Assembly (NCBI GenBank): GCA_937877605.1
Contig: CALFJA010000076.1
Coordinates: forward strand, 93,397-157,396
Direction: 5' to 3'
Source of the DNA: an uncultured Prevotellaceae bacterium
Lineage (GTDB): Bacteria > Bacteroidota > Bacteroidia > Bacteroidales > Bacteroidaceae
DNA: 64,000 nucleotides
The position numbers were made by a program, and so were the translations under genes. The notes beneath the pieces are model-generated. The model did no database searches, was not told the DNA's origin, and saw nothing but the letters and a program-made list of their open reading frames with translations. Positions 18,661 to 27,304 of this stretch are shown here, in pieces; the stretch's first letter is position 1, and each line of letters begins with the position of its first letter.

Positions 18661-19704
18661 TTATTTCCGCAAAAGCGTCTGTAGGAGATTCTTAACCTTT
18701 AAAATAGAATTGTACAAGGCTATTTTTATTATTGAAACCTTGCCTGTTTCAAGGCCTTTGATATAGCAGACTCCACATTTTGAGCATTGTTTTTCGAGTG
18801 CAACACGAATCCCAGGAATCAAACATGCATTGTTATGCAACTTGATTATCGCAGAAATATGTGTATTCTTACCTGCAAGAAGTGTTGAATAAACACAACC
18901 CATTATCTGGCACACAAACTTTTCTTGTAACAGCAGCATTGGACTATTTGCATCGTAATTGACCTTAAAATCTTCAATCATTACCTCTGCAACTGCAACG
19001 AAATGTGCAAAATTCTTCTTCACATTTTGTGGACTCATTGACTGTTCGTCAATCCCGACCAAATAGACATACACTGGATATGAAACAAAACGAACGGTAT
19101 TTACTAATCGTAAAGGCCAATAACAATATTGTGTATCTGTGTAGAAAATGCCCTCCAGCCATTTCAGTTTTGATTCGCGTATAAGTTGCGTCTTGAAAAC
19201 CATTGTTTGCACTTTTGTCCATGCCTTGATAGACTTGTTCTTCCACATTTGGGGAAATACCTCCAAATCTTGATTCTTGGGATATTCATCGTCAATATAC
19301 ATCTGCTTTTCGTTAGCGCCCTGTTCATAGTGAATTGTCCCATCACAAATCACCAAGTCTGCATCAGAGGTCTTCAAATCCAGGACAAATTGTACATAAG
19401 CCTCAGTATTATACCAGTCATCTGCATCAAGTGTACGAAAATATTTTCCGTGTGCCAATTCAAGGCCTTTATTCATAACGGACCCATAATTACCATTTTC
19501 TTTATCAACAGCATAAATATAGCCTGGATAGCGTTGTTCGTATTCTTTTGCTATTTCCAAAGTCTTATCTTCTGAACCATCATTGACGACGAAGACTTCC
19601 ACATCCGGCATAACCCTTTCATCTATGATGGAATCCAGACAACGTCGTAGATAATCCTCCTTATTATAGGCAGCAATAACAATAGTTAATAATTTTTGAT
19701 TCAT
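18661..19704 (-). CDS. Glycosyltransferase family 2 (GT-A fold)
   Basis: A 347-residue family 2 transferase. The N-terminal GT-A core is clear: TIVIAAYNKEDYLRRCLDS, VFVVNDGSEDKTLEIA and the metal-binding D-x-D in RTLDADDWYN near residue 93. ENGNYGSVMNKGLELA is the variant of the conserved N-x-G loop. A cysteine-bearing segment near the C-terminus (KQCSKCGVCYIKG, about residue 306) is unusual. A final amphipathic helix rich in K and L (ILKVKNLLQTLLRK) suggests membrane association. The preceding gap of about 100 bp towards the acyltransferase gene is A+T-rich with no clear promoter. It is a repeat-unit glycosyltransferase of unknown specificity. Confidence 0.9.
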   Translation of the reverse strand: MNQKLLTIVIAAYNKEDYLRRCLDSIIDERVMPDVEVFVVNDGSEDKTLEIAKEYEQRYPGYIYAVDKENGNYGSVMNKGLELAHGKYFRTLDADDWYNTEAYVQFVLDLKTSDADLVICDGTIHYEQGANEKQMYIDDEYPKNQDLEVFPQMWKNKSIKAWTKVQTMVFKTQLIRESKLKWLEGIFYTDTQYCYWPLRLVNTVRFVSYPVYVYLVGIDEQSMSPQNVKKNFAHFVAVAEVMIEDFKVNYDANSPMLLLQEKFVCQIMGCVYSTLLAGKNTHISAIIKLHNNACLIPGIRVALEKQCSKCGVCYIKGLETGKVSIIKIALYNSILKVKNLLQTLLRK

Positions 19705-19805
19705 ATAATGGTGTTTTTTCTACGAGAGTATTTTTTACAATATAAAAAGATTCCAACAATGAAACCTGTTTTTATTCCTTCTATACAGCATAAGATGGTC
19801 TCATT

Positions 19806-20855
19806 TCATTTAATTTGAAATATCTTTCGACATATAGTCAGTTTCATTGAAATCATCGTTAGTAATATAACAAAGATTACACGGCTCAACAGTATTATTG
19901 TAAAGCCAACATCAACATGAACTGTCTGATATAGTATTGTGAAAAATGCCGTATTAAGTTCCAGAACATGGAAACACAATATGGGCAACGACAAACTTCC
20001 GCACCAAGCAAATGCTTGAGAAATCCACTTTGTATACTTTTCAATTCGTTTAGACAAAAGGTACACTACAAATACACCTCCCAGTGCGCCTCCTACATCT
20101 AAAGGCCAACAAGCATATCTACATATACAAATCATAGGATTGTGTGAAAGTGCTTCTATTGCTGTAGCATGCCATATGGCTAGAGCCCAACAGCAAACAA
20201 ACATCCAGAAGATCCATTGAGGAATCTGGCTTTCCTTTATATAATGCCCCATCGCATAAAATACAAGTGCTGAAAGGCCTGGTAAAATTCCTAATGGAAG
20301 ATTCACCACATAATAGTCCAACATTACAGCACAAATACTGACTATCACGGCTATCGGCAGCACAAGTGTTTTCCTGGTTTGCCTGTATAATACTAGATAT
20401 GCTAGTTTGCACCAGAACAAAGAAACAAGAAACCAAATAGGACCTATGTATTGTACATCACCTAATAAAGGGGAGTGATGATAATAGCCAGCCGCCCAAA
20501 CAACAGCCCAAAATTCATCAAATAGGAGTAGCATATTGTGTTTCTTATAGGCATAAAGCATCGTATAGGCCAATAAAAGCAAGCAAGTAAACAGATATGG
20601 AACTATAAGTCTCTTGAAATTCTTTTTTGTCACATTACCATAGGTAAGACCTTTATCTCTAAAGAAACACCCGGACAAAATAAAGAACAAAGGCATATGG
20701 AACGAATATATGAAATTCTTTCCCCATAGATTTATCCCATCCGTATGACCTATGAGTACTGCTATAATGGCAATTCCCTTCATTATGTCGAAGGTAATAT
20801 CTCTATTCATTAGAAGATTTATGAATTTCCTAAGTTCGTTCTTTGTTATAAACAA
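19806..20855 (-). CDS. Acyltransferase 3 family membrane protein
   Basis: A 349-residue integral membrane acyltransferase (PF01757), the family that O-acetylates sugars of capsules and lipopolysaccharide. The first helix contains FDIMKGIAIIAVLIGHT with the conserved His, and FSFHMPLFFILSGCFFR-type residues follow near residue 50 (YSFHMPLFFILSG), the family's second signature. About ten membrane segments are visible. A Met at residue 17 (position 20807) is an alternative start; the longer start overlaps the upstream glycosyltransferase stop by 10 bp. Together with the MBOAT/SGNH pair it would give the polymer two independent acylation routes. Confidence 0.88.
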   Translation of the reverse strand: MFITKNELRKFINLLMNRDITFDIMKGIAIIAVLIGHTDGINLWGKNFIYSFHMPLFFILSGCFFRDKGLTYGNVTKKNFKRLIVPYLFTCLLLLAYTMLYAYKKHNMLLLFDEFWAVVWAAGYYHHSPLLGDVQYIGPIWFLVSLFWCKLAYLVLYRQTRKTLVLPIAVIVSICAVMLDYYVVNLPLGILPGLSALVFYAMGHYIKESQIPQWIFWMFVCCWALAIWHATAIEALSHNPMICICRYACWPLDVGGALGGVFVVYLLSKRIEKYTKWISQAFAWCGSLSLPILCFHVLELNTAFFTILYQTVHVDVGFTIILLSRVIFVILLTMISMKLTICRKIFQIK

Positions 20856-21838
20856 CAGTAACGGCTATGTTTCCATTTCCCAAGTAGCATTTTTAGATGT
20901 AGCAGCCTATCAAAACCTATGATTTTCTCCACGATTGCTACGACTGGAGAAGGACTAGGATGGTGAGGGCGTTCACCTAATTGTTCTATCTGTTTTTTAG
21001 CCTCCAAATACCATCTCGAACCATAGGGTGATGTCAATAATACAATGGAGAAATTCCGGGCCAATCCACGACGAACACATGGAGTATCACGAAGTGGCAA
21101 AACCGTTTGTTTGCACAAGATTCTTCCTAATAAGGCTGAATTTAACTTGTTCTCAACAAATTTGTTTCCTCGGCTAACTGAAGCATAACCAATTCTATAA
21201 CAAAACATAGCGGAAGGACAATACATCACATGTGAAGCCTTTGAGAGGACCCGGCAGAAGAATTCTCCATCTTGCACTTTGGTGAGTCTTTCATCCCAAG
21301 GTCCCGCTTCGGCAATCAGTTGACAGGTAGTTAAATAGCAAGAAACAACAAACCACTCATTATTATACCATGCCTCTTCGATCAAGTCCAGACCTGTGGG
21401 ATAGTCTTTATACAAGAAACGCTCCGTATGCTTTGACGGAAGAGTATCTGTGAATGTTTCCCATGGGCATACTGCTACCGCCTTCGGGTCTCCCTCTTCC
21501 TCCAGTCGTTTCACCTGGACCTCTATCTTGTTGTCCGACATCAGATCGTCAGCATCAAGATACATGATATAGTCGCCTGTGCTTTTTTCGAAGGCCAGAT
21601 TGCGTGCACGGCAACCACCGCTGTTTGGTTGAGAATAGACATGAACTCGTGGGTCGCACTGCTCATACTCACGGGCTATAGCCAATGAACCGTCGGTAGA
21701 GCCGTCATCAACAAGAACAACCTCGATGTTCTTGTAGGTCTGACGCAGACAGCAGTCAAGCGTTTCGCGCAACCATTTCTCTGCATTATAGCAGGGAATG
21801 AGGACACTGACTTTTTTCTTCGCCTTAGAGTCTTCCAT
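20846..21838 (-). CDS. Glycosyltransferase family 2 (GT-A fold)
   Basis: Family 2 transferase of 330 residues from ATG 21838 (MEDSKAKKKVSVLIPCYN); another in-frame Met at 21856 would add six residues. Core motifs are VSVLIPCYNAEKWL, VVLVDDGSTDGSL, GGCRARNLAFE and the D-x-D in MYLDADDLM around residue 92. DGEFFCRVL in the second half is the acceptor-side acidic motif. The C-terminal KMLLGKWKHSRY is basic. It overlaps the dehydrogenase stop by 14 bp, indicating translational coupling. The precise sugar transferred is unknown. Confidence 0.9.
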   Translation of the reverse strand: MEDSKAKKKVSVLIPCYNAEKWLRETLDCCLRQTYKNIEVVLVDDGSTDGSLAIAREYEQCDPRVHVYSQPNSGGCRARNLAFEKSTGDYIMYLDADDLMSDNKIEVQVKRLEEEGDPKAVAVCPWETFTDTLPSKHTERFLYKDYPTGLDLIEEAWYNNEWFVVSCYLTTCQLIAEAGPWDERLTKVQDGEFFCRVLSKASHVMYCPSAMFCYRIGYASVSRGNKFVENKLNSALLGRILCKQTVLPLRDTPCVRRGLARNFSIVLLTSPYGSRWYLEAKKQIEQLGERPHHPSPSPVVAIVEKIIGFDRLLHLKMLLGKWKHSRYCCL

Positions 21839-23096
21839 CGATGATGTTTCTATCAAGTATGCCCTTCACATCATAAATGACTCCATTCGGGTTGGTCATT
21901 GTCTGGATATCCAACTCCGCAAACTGCTTGTGGGCGACACAAAGCACAACGGCATCGAACTTTTCTTCGGGCAATTCACGGACTATATCCAGACCGTATT
22001 CATGCTTTACATGTTGCGCGTCGGCCCAAGGATCATAGATGGTGATATTGTCGGTAAATTCATTGAGAGTGTGATAGATGTCCACGACTTTTGTATTGCG
22101 TATGTCGGGGCAGTTCTCCTTAAAGGTTATTCCCAACAAAAGAATCTTTGAACCTTTTACCAAAACGCCTTTCTTGTTCATGCACTTAATCACCTGCTCT
22201 GCGACATAAGTCCCCATGCCGTCGTTTAATCGGCGTGCGTTGCTCATCACTCGTGGCAGGACACCATAGACCTGCGCTTTCTGAATGAGATAATATGGGT
22301 CTACACTAATGCAATGTCCTCCCACCAAACCCGGTTTAAGTTTTATGAAATTCCATTTGCTGGCGGCTGCCTCAATCACATCATTGGTGTCGATGCCCAT
22401 GGCATTGAAAATCTTTGCCAGTTCGTTCATAAACGCAATGTTCACATCCCGTTGTGAGTTCTCAATGATTTTGCTGGCCTCTGCCACTTTTATGGATGGA
22501 GCCTTGTGCGTACCGTTCACCAATACAGAATTATATACATCGTCGACAAGCGTGGCCACCTCAGGAGTTGAACCAGAAGTTACTTTCTTTATTTTTTCAA
22601 CGGTGTGTTCCTTGTCGCCTGGGTTGATACGCTCCGGGGAATACCCTGCAAAGAAGTCCTTGTTAAAGGTCAATCCACTTACCCGCTCTACAACAGGGAG
22701 GCATTCTTCTTCGGTCACTCCCGGATAGACGGTTGACTCATAAACAACGATGTCGCCCTTGGAGATGACCTTTCCGACCGTCTCGCTTGCTCCCCACAAA
22801 GGTTTCAAATCGGGACGGTTATTTTCGTCTACGGGTGTTGGCACTGCAACGACATAGAAATTGGCATCCTTGATTTCACTGATGTCGGTAGTACATCTAA
22901 AACCGCGGTGCAATGCGTCTTGAAGGAGACGGTCATCCACTTCAAGCGTAGCGTCATGCCCTCCGTTAAGTGCATCGACTCGGCTTTGGTTCATGTCAAA
23001 ACCGACTGTTGGATACTTCGTCGAGAATAGTCTTGCCAAAGGCAGGCCAACATATCCCAGACCTATCACACAAATTTTAATATCTTTCATATTCAT
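21825..23096 (-). CDS. UDP-sugar 6-dehydrogenase (TviB/WbpO-like nucleotide sugar dehydrogenase)
   Basis: A 423-residue NAD-dependent dehydrogenase that oxidises C6 of a UDP-sugar to a uronate. VIGLGYVGLPLA near residue 10 binds NAD. YESTVYPGVTEE and AGYSPERINPGD are typical of the WbpO/TviB/WecC branch. The catalytic Cys is in GLVGGHCISVDPYYL near residue 265, and GITFKENCPDIRNTKV is the conserved C-terminal block. TviB-type enzymes act on UDP-GlcNAc; a UDP-glucose or UDP-GalNAc substrate is possible. With the 4-epimerase at 7696-8778 it should supply the acidic sugar of the polymer. The gene follows the first flippase gene by 28 bp. Confidence 0.92.
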   Translation of the reverse strand: MNMKDIKICVIGLGYVGLPLARLFSTKYPTVGFDMNQSRVDALNGGHDATLEVDDRLLQDALHRGFRCTTDISEIKDANFYVVAVPTPVDENNRPDLKPLWGASETVGKVISKGDIVVYESTVYPGVTEEECLPVVERVSGLTFNKDFFAGYSPERINPGDKEHTVEKIKKVTSGSTPEVATLVDDVYNSVLVNGTHKAPSIKVAEASKIIENSQRDVNIAFMNELAKIFNAMGIDTNDVIEAAASKWNFIKLKPGLVGGHCISVDPYYLIQKAQVYGVLPRVMSNARRLNDGMGTYVAEQVIKCMNKKGVLVKGSKILLLGITFKENCPDIRNTKVVDIYHTLNEFTDNITIYDPWADAQHVKHEYGLDIVRELPEEKFDAVVLCVAHKQFAELDIQTMTNPNGVIYDVKGILDRNIIDGRL

Positions 23097-23124
23097 TCTT
23101 TTCTTTCGATAAGATTTAAATCTC

Positions 23125-24654
23125 TTAATTCGATTTCCTATTTATATAAGTTTTAATTTTTTCATGAATTATGGTTCTTTCGTGGGCTGACATACCTACA
23201 AATGATATCAGCAGAACCGCACATATTACTCCTACAAACAGCAGCAAGAAGATGTTGCCGGAGATAAGTGTCTTGGTCAATATAACGAACAAAATAATTG
23301 TCGCAAAGATAATCCAACAACGAAGTACTACTTTTTTCAAATAATTGGTCCAAGAGAGTCCATTATACTTCCGATTGAAATTCAAAAGCAAACACATGGC
23401 TATCATTTCCAAAAAGATATTTACCCAAATTCCCACGATAGGACTGCCACCATGCGACAACCAAATATAAGCGAGAGGCAAAGCCAGCAATTTGGTGGAA
23501 CCTACCACCAGTTGATAATTCCTGATTTTCCCATAAGCCAATATACCATGTATCAAGAATCTTGACAAAGTATCGCACAACATATATACCATGGTCCATC
23601 TGACAAAGATGACGGTATATTTAGGGACTTCAACCAACCATAACGAAAGCAGTTGTGGAGTCGCAATGATGATGGGCACTGCAAAAAAGCACAACAAGAA
23701 AAAAGAAAATCTACTACCATTGTTGATGAGGGAATGTGCTCTGTAAAAGTCGTTCTGTGCTATCGATTTCGTGATTTGTGGATATACTGCCGTCTGGAAA
23801 CCAGTCACAAACTGGGAAACAGCACGCTGAACTTGGTTACAGATACCCTTTGCAGCATTTACCGTTACACCAAAGAATATGTTCAGCAGGATGTCTATAC
23901 CCTGATTTCTCAAAACCAAAGAGGCATTGCCTATCAAATCCCAACCTGCAAAAGCAAACATCTCTTTGAAAATATCTCTTTCAATATGAAACGCAAGATG
24001 TCTTGCCTCTTGGAATCTCCGATAACAATAGATGCTATAAATGAACCTTAACAACAAGGCTATACAGAACATGATGGCTGCATACAACAGCAGTTTGTCA
24101 ACCAAGATAACTAAAAGCAACAGGACCGCACCTAATTTTAGACTTGCCTCAAGAATGCTGATGTAGGCAAAGGCCACCATGTGCTCATGAGCGATGATAG
24201 TTGCATTGTAAGGCAATGAAATGATGTTCACAAACAAAGTGGCAACACTGAACTGAAACACCCAGAAGGCGACACCTAACCGTTCAGCCGGTATGTTCAG
24301 TTTGTTATACAGAAACCACAACCCAAAGATTTCCAGAAGCACTACAATAATTAGGCCGAGAATGATATGGATGAGCAGGCTGGTATTGAACACTTTCTTC
24401 AAATGGACTTCGTCATTCTGTCCCAATGCGTAGGTAATAAACCGCTGAGAAGCCCCCGACATTGTTGTGCTCAACATCGAAAACATGGCCACCACTCCAC
24501 CTACCACATTGTAGATGCCATAATCCTCTATACCCAATGCCTGCAGGGCGATTCTGCTGGTATAGAGCGTGATAAGCAGCACTACAAATGACCGCAAATA
24601 CAAGAACAATGTATTTTTGGCCAACAGGCGATTGTTTTTCGAATAGTCAGGCAC
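23125..24654 (-). CDS. Wzx-type oligosaccharide flippase (first of two)
   Basis: A 509-residue multi-pass membrane protein of the Wzx/MATE type with about 13-14 membrane helices. The N-terminus (FLYLRSFVVLLITLYTSRIA, LGIEDYGIYNVVGGVVAMFS, GASQRFITYALG) matches, segment for segment, the second flippase at 6114-7661. Later conserved blocks include GWDLIGNASLVLRNQGIDILLN and VNAAKGICNQVQ. It is the first clear polysaccharide-assembly gene downstream of the DUF3990 gene. It should flip undecaprenyl-diphosphate repeat units to the periplasm. Why the operon keeps two paralogous flippases is unclear. Confidence 0.9.
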   Translation of the reverse strand: MPDYSKNNRLLAKNTLFLYLRSFVVLLITLYTSRIALQALGIEDYGIYNVVGGVVAMFSMLSTTMSGASQRFITYALGQNDEVHLKKVFNTSLLIHIILGLIIVVLLEIFGLWFLYNKLNIPAERLGVAFWVFQFSVATLFVNIISLPYNATIIAHEHMVAFAYISILEASLKLGAVLLLLVILVDKLLLYAAIMFCIALLLRFIYSIYCYRRFQEARHLAFHIERDIFKEMFAFAGWDLIGNASLVLRNQGIDILLNIFFGVTVNAAKGICNQVQRAVSQFVTGFQTAVYPQITKSIAQNDFYRAHSLINNGSRFSFFLLCFFAVPIIIATPQLLSLWLVEVPKYTVIFVRWTMVYMLCDTLSRFLIHGILAYGKIRNYQLVVGSTKLLALPLAYIWLSHGGSPIVGIWVNIFLEMIAMCLLLNFNRKYNGLSWTNYLKKVVLRCWIIFATIILFVILTKTLISGNIFLLLFVGVICAVLLISFVGMSAHERTIIHEKIKTYINRKSN

Positions 24655-24689
24655 GAGTTAACGGAACTTAGCGATGTTTTTTTGACTTC

Positions 24690-25187
24690 TTACAAGTCAT
24701 CCTTTTCAGTGATTACTGACTCTACGAAATGCAGTTGCGACAATGCTTTCTTTGTATGGAAGGAGACTTGGTTGAAGAGCACATGCGTTTTCAATTGCAC
24801 AATAGCAGCTTCTGCACTTAATTCTCCATTTTCATACAAACTGATGGTGGCATATAGATTATCGTTCGCAACAGGTCCAAGCACTATATCGTAATTATGC
24901 AATGGTGCAAAGCGTCGATTGGCAACGACGAAGTCAAGCCATTCTTTGGTTGCTCCATGGTATTCCATGATGCTTAACTCTTTATCCTGCAACAAAGCAT
25001 CATCGACCTCATACACAGAGACAATTGCCTTTCCTCTTCCTGCCCGTTCTTGACGAATATGTGCCCAACGGGCCGCTTGCTCAAAATCCACCGTGGTATA
25101 AAAACCTTTACCATAATCGGTATTCTCCCGACCTTGCCGAAGATAGGGATGCTTAACACTAACTGTTGAGCCGTGATAAAGTTTCAT
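24690..25187 (-). CDS. DUF3990 protein, ADP-ribosyltransferase-like; candidate toxin
   Basis: A 165-residue protein matching DUF3990 (PF13151), a family related to ADP-ribosyltransferase folds. The N-terminal LYHGST (residues 3-8) and GKGFYTTVDFEQAARWA (about residues 27-43) are laid out like the H-G-S and G-x-GFY-T elements of ART enzymes that hold NAD. No signal peptide is present, so it is cytoplasmic. It overlaps the preceding DUF3791 gene by 4 bp (25184-25187), a coupling typical of toxin-antitoxin pairs. It sits between upxY and the sugar genes of the polysaccharide operon, with no obvious role in sugar metabolism. Toxin function is an inference from fold and gene arrangement. Confidence 0.8.
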   Translation of the reverse strand: MKLYHGSTVSVKHPYLRQGRENTDYGKGFYTTVDFEQAARWAHIRQERAGRGKAIVSVYEVDDALLQDKELSIMEYHGATKEWLDFVVANRRFAPLHNYDIVLGPVANDNLYATISLYENGELSAEAAIVQLKTHVLFNQVSFHTKKALSQLHFVESVITEKDDL

Positions 25188-25609
25188 TTCTCCTCCTTTT
25201 TACGATTGTCAATATATATCCTTATATCTTGCAATATCGCATCTTTACCTTGCGTATGAAGCATGTCGAAACCATTCATTAAATAATGGTCAACACGATA
25301 GTGCCGAAAAAGGGCATACGCTTCCAATGAGGTCATCTGGTATTTCTCAGCATAATGCTCAATACAAAAAGTTAAGAATACAACGATGTTGTTAGATATT
25401 ATCCGTCTATCTGGCAACCAACTTTGCTCCAACAAACGATAAAGGGACTCGGTATCCAAGTACCACCATTTGGCATTTTCGTTATATAACTTGGCGTAGA
25501 ATGGAGAATCATAGATATATGTCAATGCCTGCCTCACAGGGATATGTTTGCGCTGCGAAACGAGTAAGGCTAATTGGGATATTTTTAGAGGAATGATGTG
25601 GGTACTCAT
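25184..25609 (-). CDS. DUF3791-like protein, candidate antitoxin for DUF3990
   Basis: A 141-residue helical protein. Its C-terminal half (FLTFCIEHYAEKY, then AYALFRHYRVDHYLM and DMLHTQGKDAILQDIRIYI) follows the DUF3791 pattern of a cysteine-containing helix, a Y-rich helix and LHTQG. The N-terminal half (ALLVSQRKHIPVRQALTYI, WYLDTESLYRLLEQSW) resembles another short module that often precedes DUF3990 genes. It overlaps the DUF3990 gene by 4 bp and is read first, the usual antitoxin-first order. No DNA-binding motif is evident, so neutralisation would be by protein contact. Assignment as antitoxin is inferred. Confidence 0.72.
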   Translation of the reverse strand: MSTHIIPLKISQLALLVSQRKHIPVRQALTYIYDSPFYAKLYNENAKWWYLDTESLYRLLEQSWLPDRRIISNNIVVFLTFCIEHYAEKYQMTSLEAYALFRHYRVDHYLMNGFDMLHTQGKDAILQDIRIYIDNRKKEEK

Positions 25610-25653
25610 ATTACAGAATCTTTACGCTACTGGGAATATTAACAACTCTATCC

Positions 25654-26445
25654 TCACGGCAAGCCCAGCGGCTGTATGCTCAGCTGATAGTCCTTGCCTT
25701 TTTGCACTTCGGCAAAGTGGATGTGGCGGTAGCCCTTGTTGCGGCAGAGGTCGATGATTTCCTGACGGTCTTCCGGGAGCATCTTACAGCCGAAAATAAT
25801 CTCACGGACAGCCAATGGGCTGACGGGGCAAAGCCCATGCGTGGAAATCTTGACAATGCGGTATTCTTCCTCGTAGGCCCAGTCGGAATGCTTATGAAAG
25901 AGAGCCTCGGTGGCCGGAGCCTGGTCTTTGATGTAGTTGAAACGGATGGTGTGCTCGTCGTACTCCACCTTCTTCGGAAAGAAAAAAGGGACAGGGTCTT
26001 GCAGGATATCGTACTGGATACAGATGCCTTGATGGCTGTCGGCATAGTGTGCCCACATCAGGTTGTCGTTGTTCTTTGTGGTGAGGCAGAGGATACCTGT
26101 CTTCTTCTGCTGGCGGCGGATGGCATCTTCAATATAGCGGATGCCCTCGTCAGGATGGAACATCATACGCCGGGCATGGAGTTTACATTCGGCAGGCTGC
26201 ATGAGTCCTGTACCCTGAAAGAAGCGCAGCCAATCTTCTTCGGTGGAGTCGTTGACGAGTTCCAGGTTGCAGTCGTAGGGGTCGTTAAACTCGCTGGCAG
26301 TGGCAAAGTAGAGTTGCATACTTTTCAAGAACCTGAGAGCTTTGTCCTTGCTGCGGTATTGATAGAGATAGCGCGGCGTGCCCTGCTCAACGGCCAACTC
26401 CAGAAAGTCCTTCGGTGTACTGGGGAAAGAATTCATACTATTCAT
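25654..26445 (-). CDS. DUF2971 domain protein
   Basis: A protein of about 263 residues matching DUF2971 (PF11185). YLYQYRSKDKALRFLKS, LYFATASEFNDPYDC, CLTTKNNDNLMWAHYADSHQG and IQYD are the family's signature blocks, and WAYEEEYRIVK is the later conserved motif. The start is ambiguous: ATG at 26445 or 26436 (after MNS) both fit, and a GTG at 26451 extends further. All but the 26436 start overlap the upxY stop at 26438. The family is widespread in phage-defence islands and accessory loci, but no biochemical function is established. Its place directly after upxY means it is transcribed with the polysaccharide genes. Confidence 0.85.
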   Translation of the reverse strand: MNSMNSFPSTPKDFLELAVEQGTPRYLYQYRSKDKALRFLKSMQLYFATASEFNDPYDCNLELVNDSTEEDWLRFFQGTGLMQPAECKLHARRMMFHPDEGIRYIEDAIRRQQKKTGILCLTTKNNDNLMWAHYADSHQGICIQYDILQDPVPFFFPKKVEYDEHTIRFNYIKDQAPATEALFHKHSDWAYEEEYRIVKISTHGLCPVSPLAVREIIFGCKMLPEDRQEIIDLCRNKGYRHIHFAEVQKGKDYQLSIQPLGLP

Positions 26446-26962
26446 CCACACGGCAGAACCAGCGGGTGATGTGTATCATGACACCGAGGCCGGCGACATG
26501 CTTGATGAAGAAATATTTGCCCTTGATCTGGCAGAGCTTGCCCTTTATGCCACGGAAACGACCGCGCACGATGGTGACTTGCTTGCCGATGCGGGCCTCG
26601 GCCTGCTGGGCTGTGATGAAGACGGACTTGCTGTAGGTGGGGTCGCAGAGCATGCGGAAATCGCGCATCTCGTCGGCACTGATCTCGTAGGGGGTCCCAT
26701 CTTCGTGCTTGACAATACGGTGTGGAGCGTTCAAAGCGGAGAAGATGGCCAGCATCTGTTCTTCGGGGAGTGTTTTCTCCACAAAAACATAGCCGTGGAC
26801 GATGGGGGTGAGTTCCTTCTCGCTGATGCTCTCGGCAGTAGGGTCAACACGGACACCGTCGCGGAATTTCATCGGGATGAAACAGTTGAGCCCCTGCTGC
26901 TGCAGTGCATCACGCACGGATCGGTCCTGACGATAGACGGTGAGGGCGTACCAGGGAGTCAT
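26438..26962 (-). CDS. UpxY-family (NusG-like) transcription antiterminator
   Basis: A 174-residue NusG paralogue. The N-terminal NGN domain starts TPWYALTVYRQDR, with GLNCFIPMKF, and HGYVFVEKTL near residue 75. The C-terminal KOW domain has GKQVTIVRGRFRGIKGKL near residue 130, followed by GLGVMIHITRWF. In Bacteroides, UpxY proteins are encoded by the first gene of each capsule locus and let RNA polymerase read through the leader of that same locus. Here the gene is likewise near the start of the operon, downstream of a leader with hairpins. It should act in cis-like fashion on the transcript starting near 27298. No UpxZ-type repressor gene is recognisable next to it. Confidence 0.93.
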   Translation of the reverse strand: MTPWYALTVYRQDRSVRDALQQQGLNCFIPMKFRDGVRVDPTAESISEKELTPIVHGYVFVEKTLPEEQMLAIFSALNAPHRIVKHEDGTPYEISADEMRDFRMLCDPTYSKSVFITAQQAEARIGKQVTIVRGRFRGIKGKLCQIKGKYFFIKHVAGLGVMIHITRWFCRVDE

Positions 26963-27205
26963 TTAGGCGTTTGGTCGTTTGGGTGTGAGTTCCAAAGAGA
27001 GTGTGTATGCCGAGAACAACACCTGATTGCGCTCGGTGTACTGCTCTGACGAGAGTTTGTCGCCAATCTCTTGCTGATAGACGGTGCGCAGTTGCTCGTA
27101 TGCTGCTATTTCCTTCTCAAACACCCGAATGAATAAATTTTGTAAAAGTTTGGTTGAAATCAAATTCACACGCTTTCCCCTCGTGGCTTTGACGCACAAA
27201 GCCAA
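26963..27205 (-). CDS. Small ORF in the polysaccharide operon leader, unknown
   Basis: An open frame of up to 80 codons ends directly before the upxY start codon (stop 26963-26965, upxY ATG 26960-26962). Only non-ATG starts are available: TTG at 27205, or GTG at about 27169 giving 68 residues. The predicted peptide is helical and charged (VFEKEIAAYEQLRTVYQQ) and has no signal or membrane segment. Its last codons (PKRPNA) are encoded by a C/A-rich tract that resembles the repeat between grpE and dnaJ. It could be a leader peptide that couples translation to transcription of upxY. I do not recognise the family, and it may be non-coding. Confidence 0.4.
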   Translation of the reverse strand: MALCVKATRGKRVNLISTKLLQNLFIRVFEKEIAAYEQLRTVYQQEIGDKLSSEQYTERNQVLFSAYTLSLELTPKRPNA

Positions 27206-27212
27206 GTATCAT

Positions 27213-27275
27213 GCTATGCCATAAGGAGATAGCCTGTATAAAGCTGATTCCACACGGGGAGGTGCAAAGCCTCGT
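27213..27275 (-). promoter_or_regulatory. Hairpins in the 5' leader of the polysaccharide operon
   Basis: In the transcript read from about 27298, two small hairpins are visible before the first ORF: ACGAGG/CCTC-CGT around a CTTTGCA loop (27254-27275) and GCTAT/ATAGC around an eleven-base loop (27213-27233). UpxY-type antiterminators need sequences in the leader of their own operon, so these are candidate recognition or pausing elements. This is inference; no consensus for the site could be checked. Confidence 0.4.
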
Positions 27276-27304
27276 AGAATAAGGGATATAGTACTAAATC
27301 GGCG

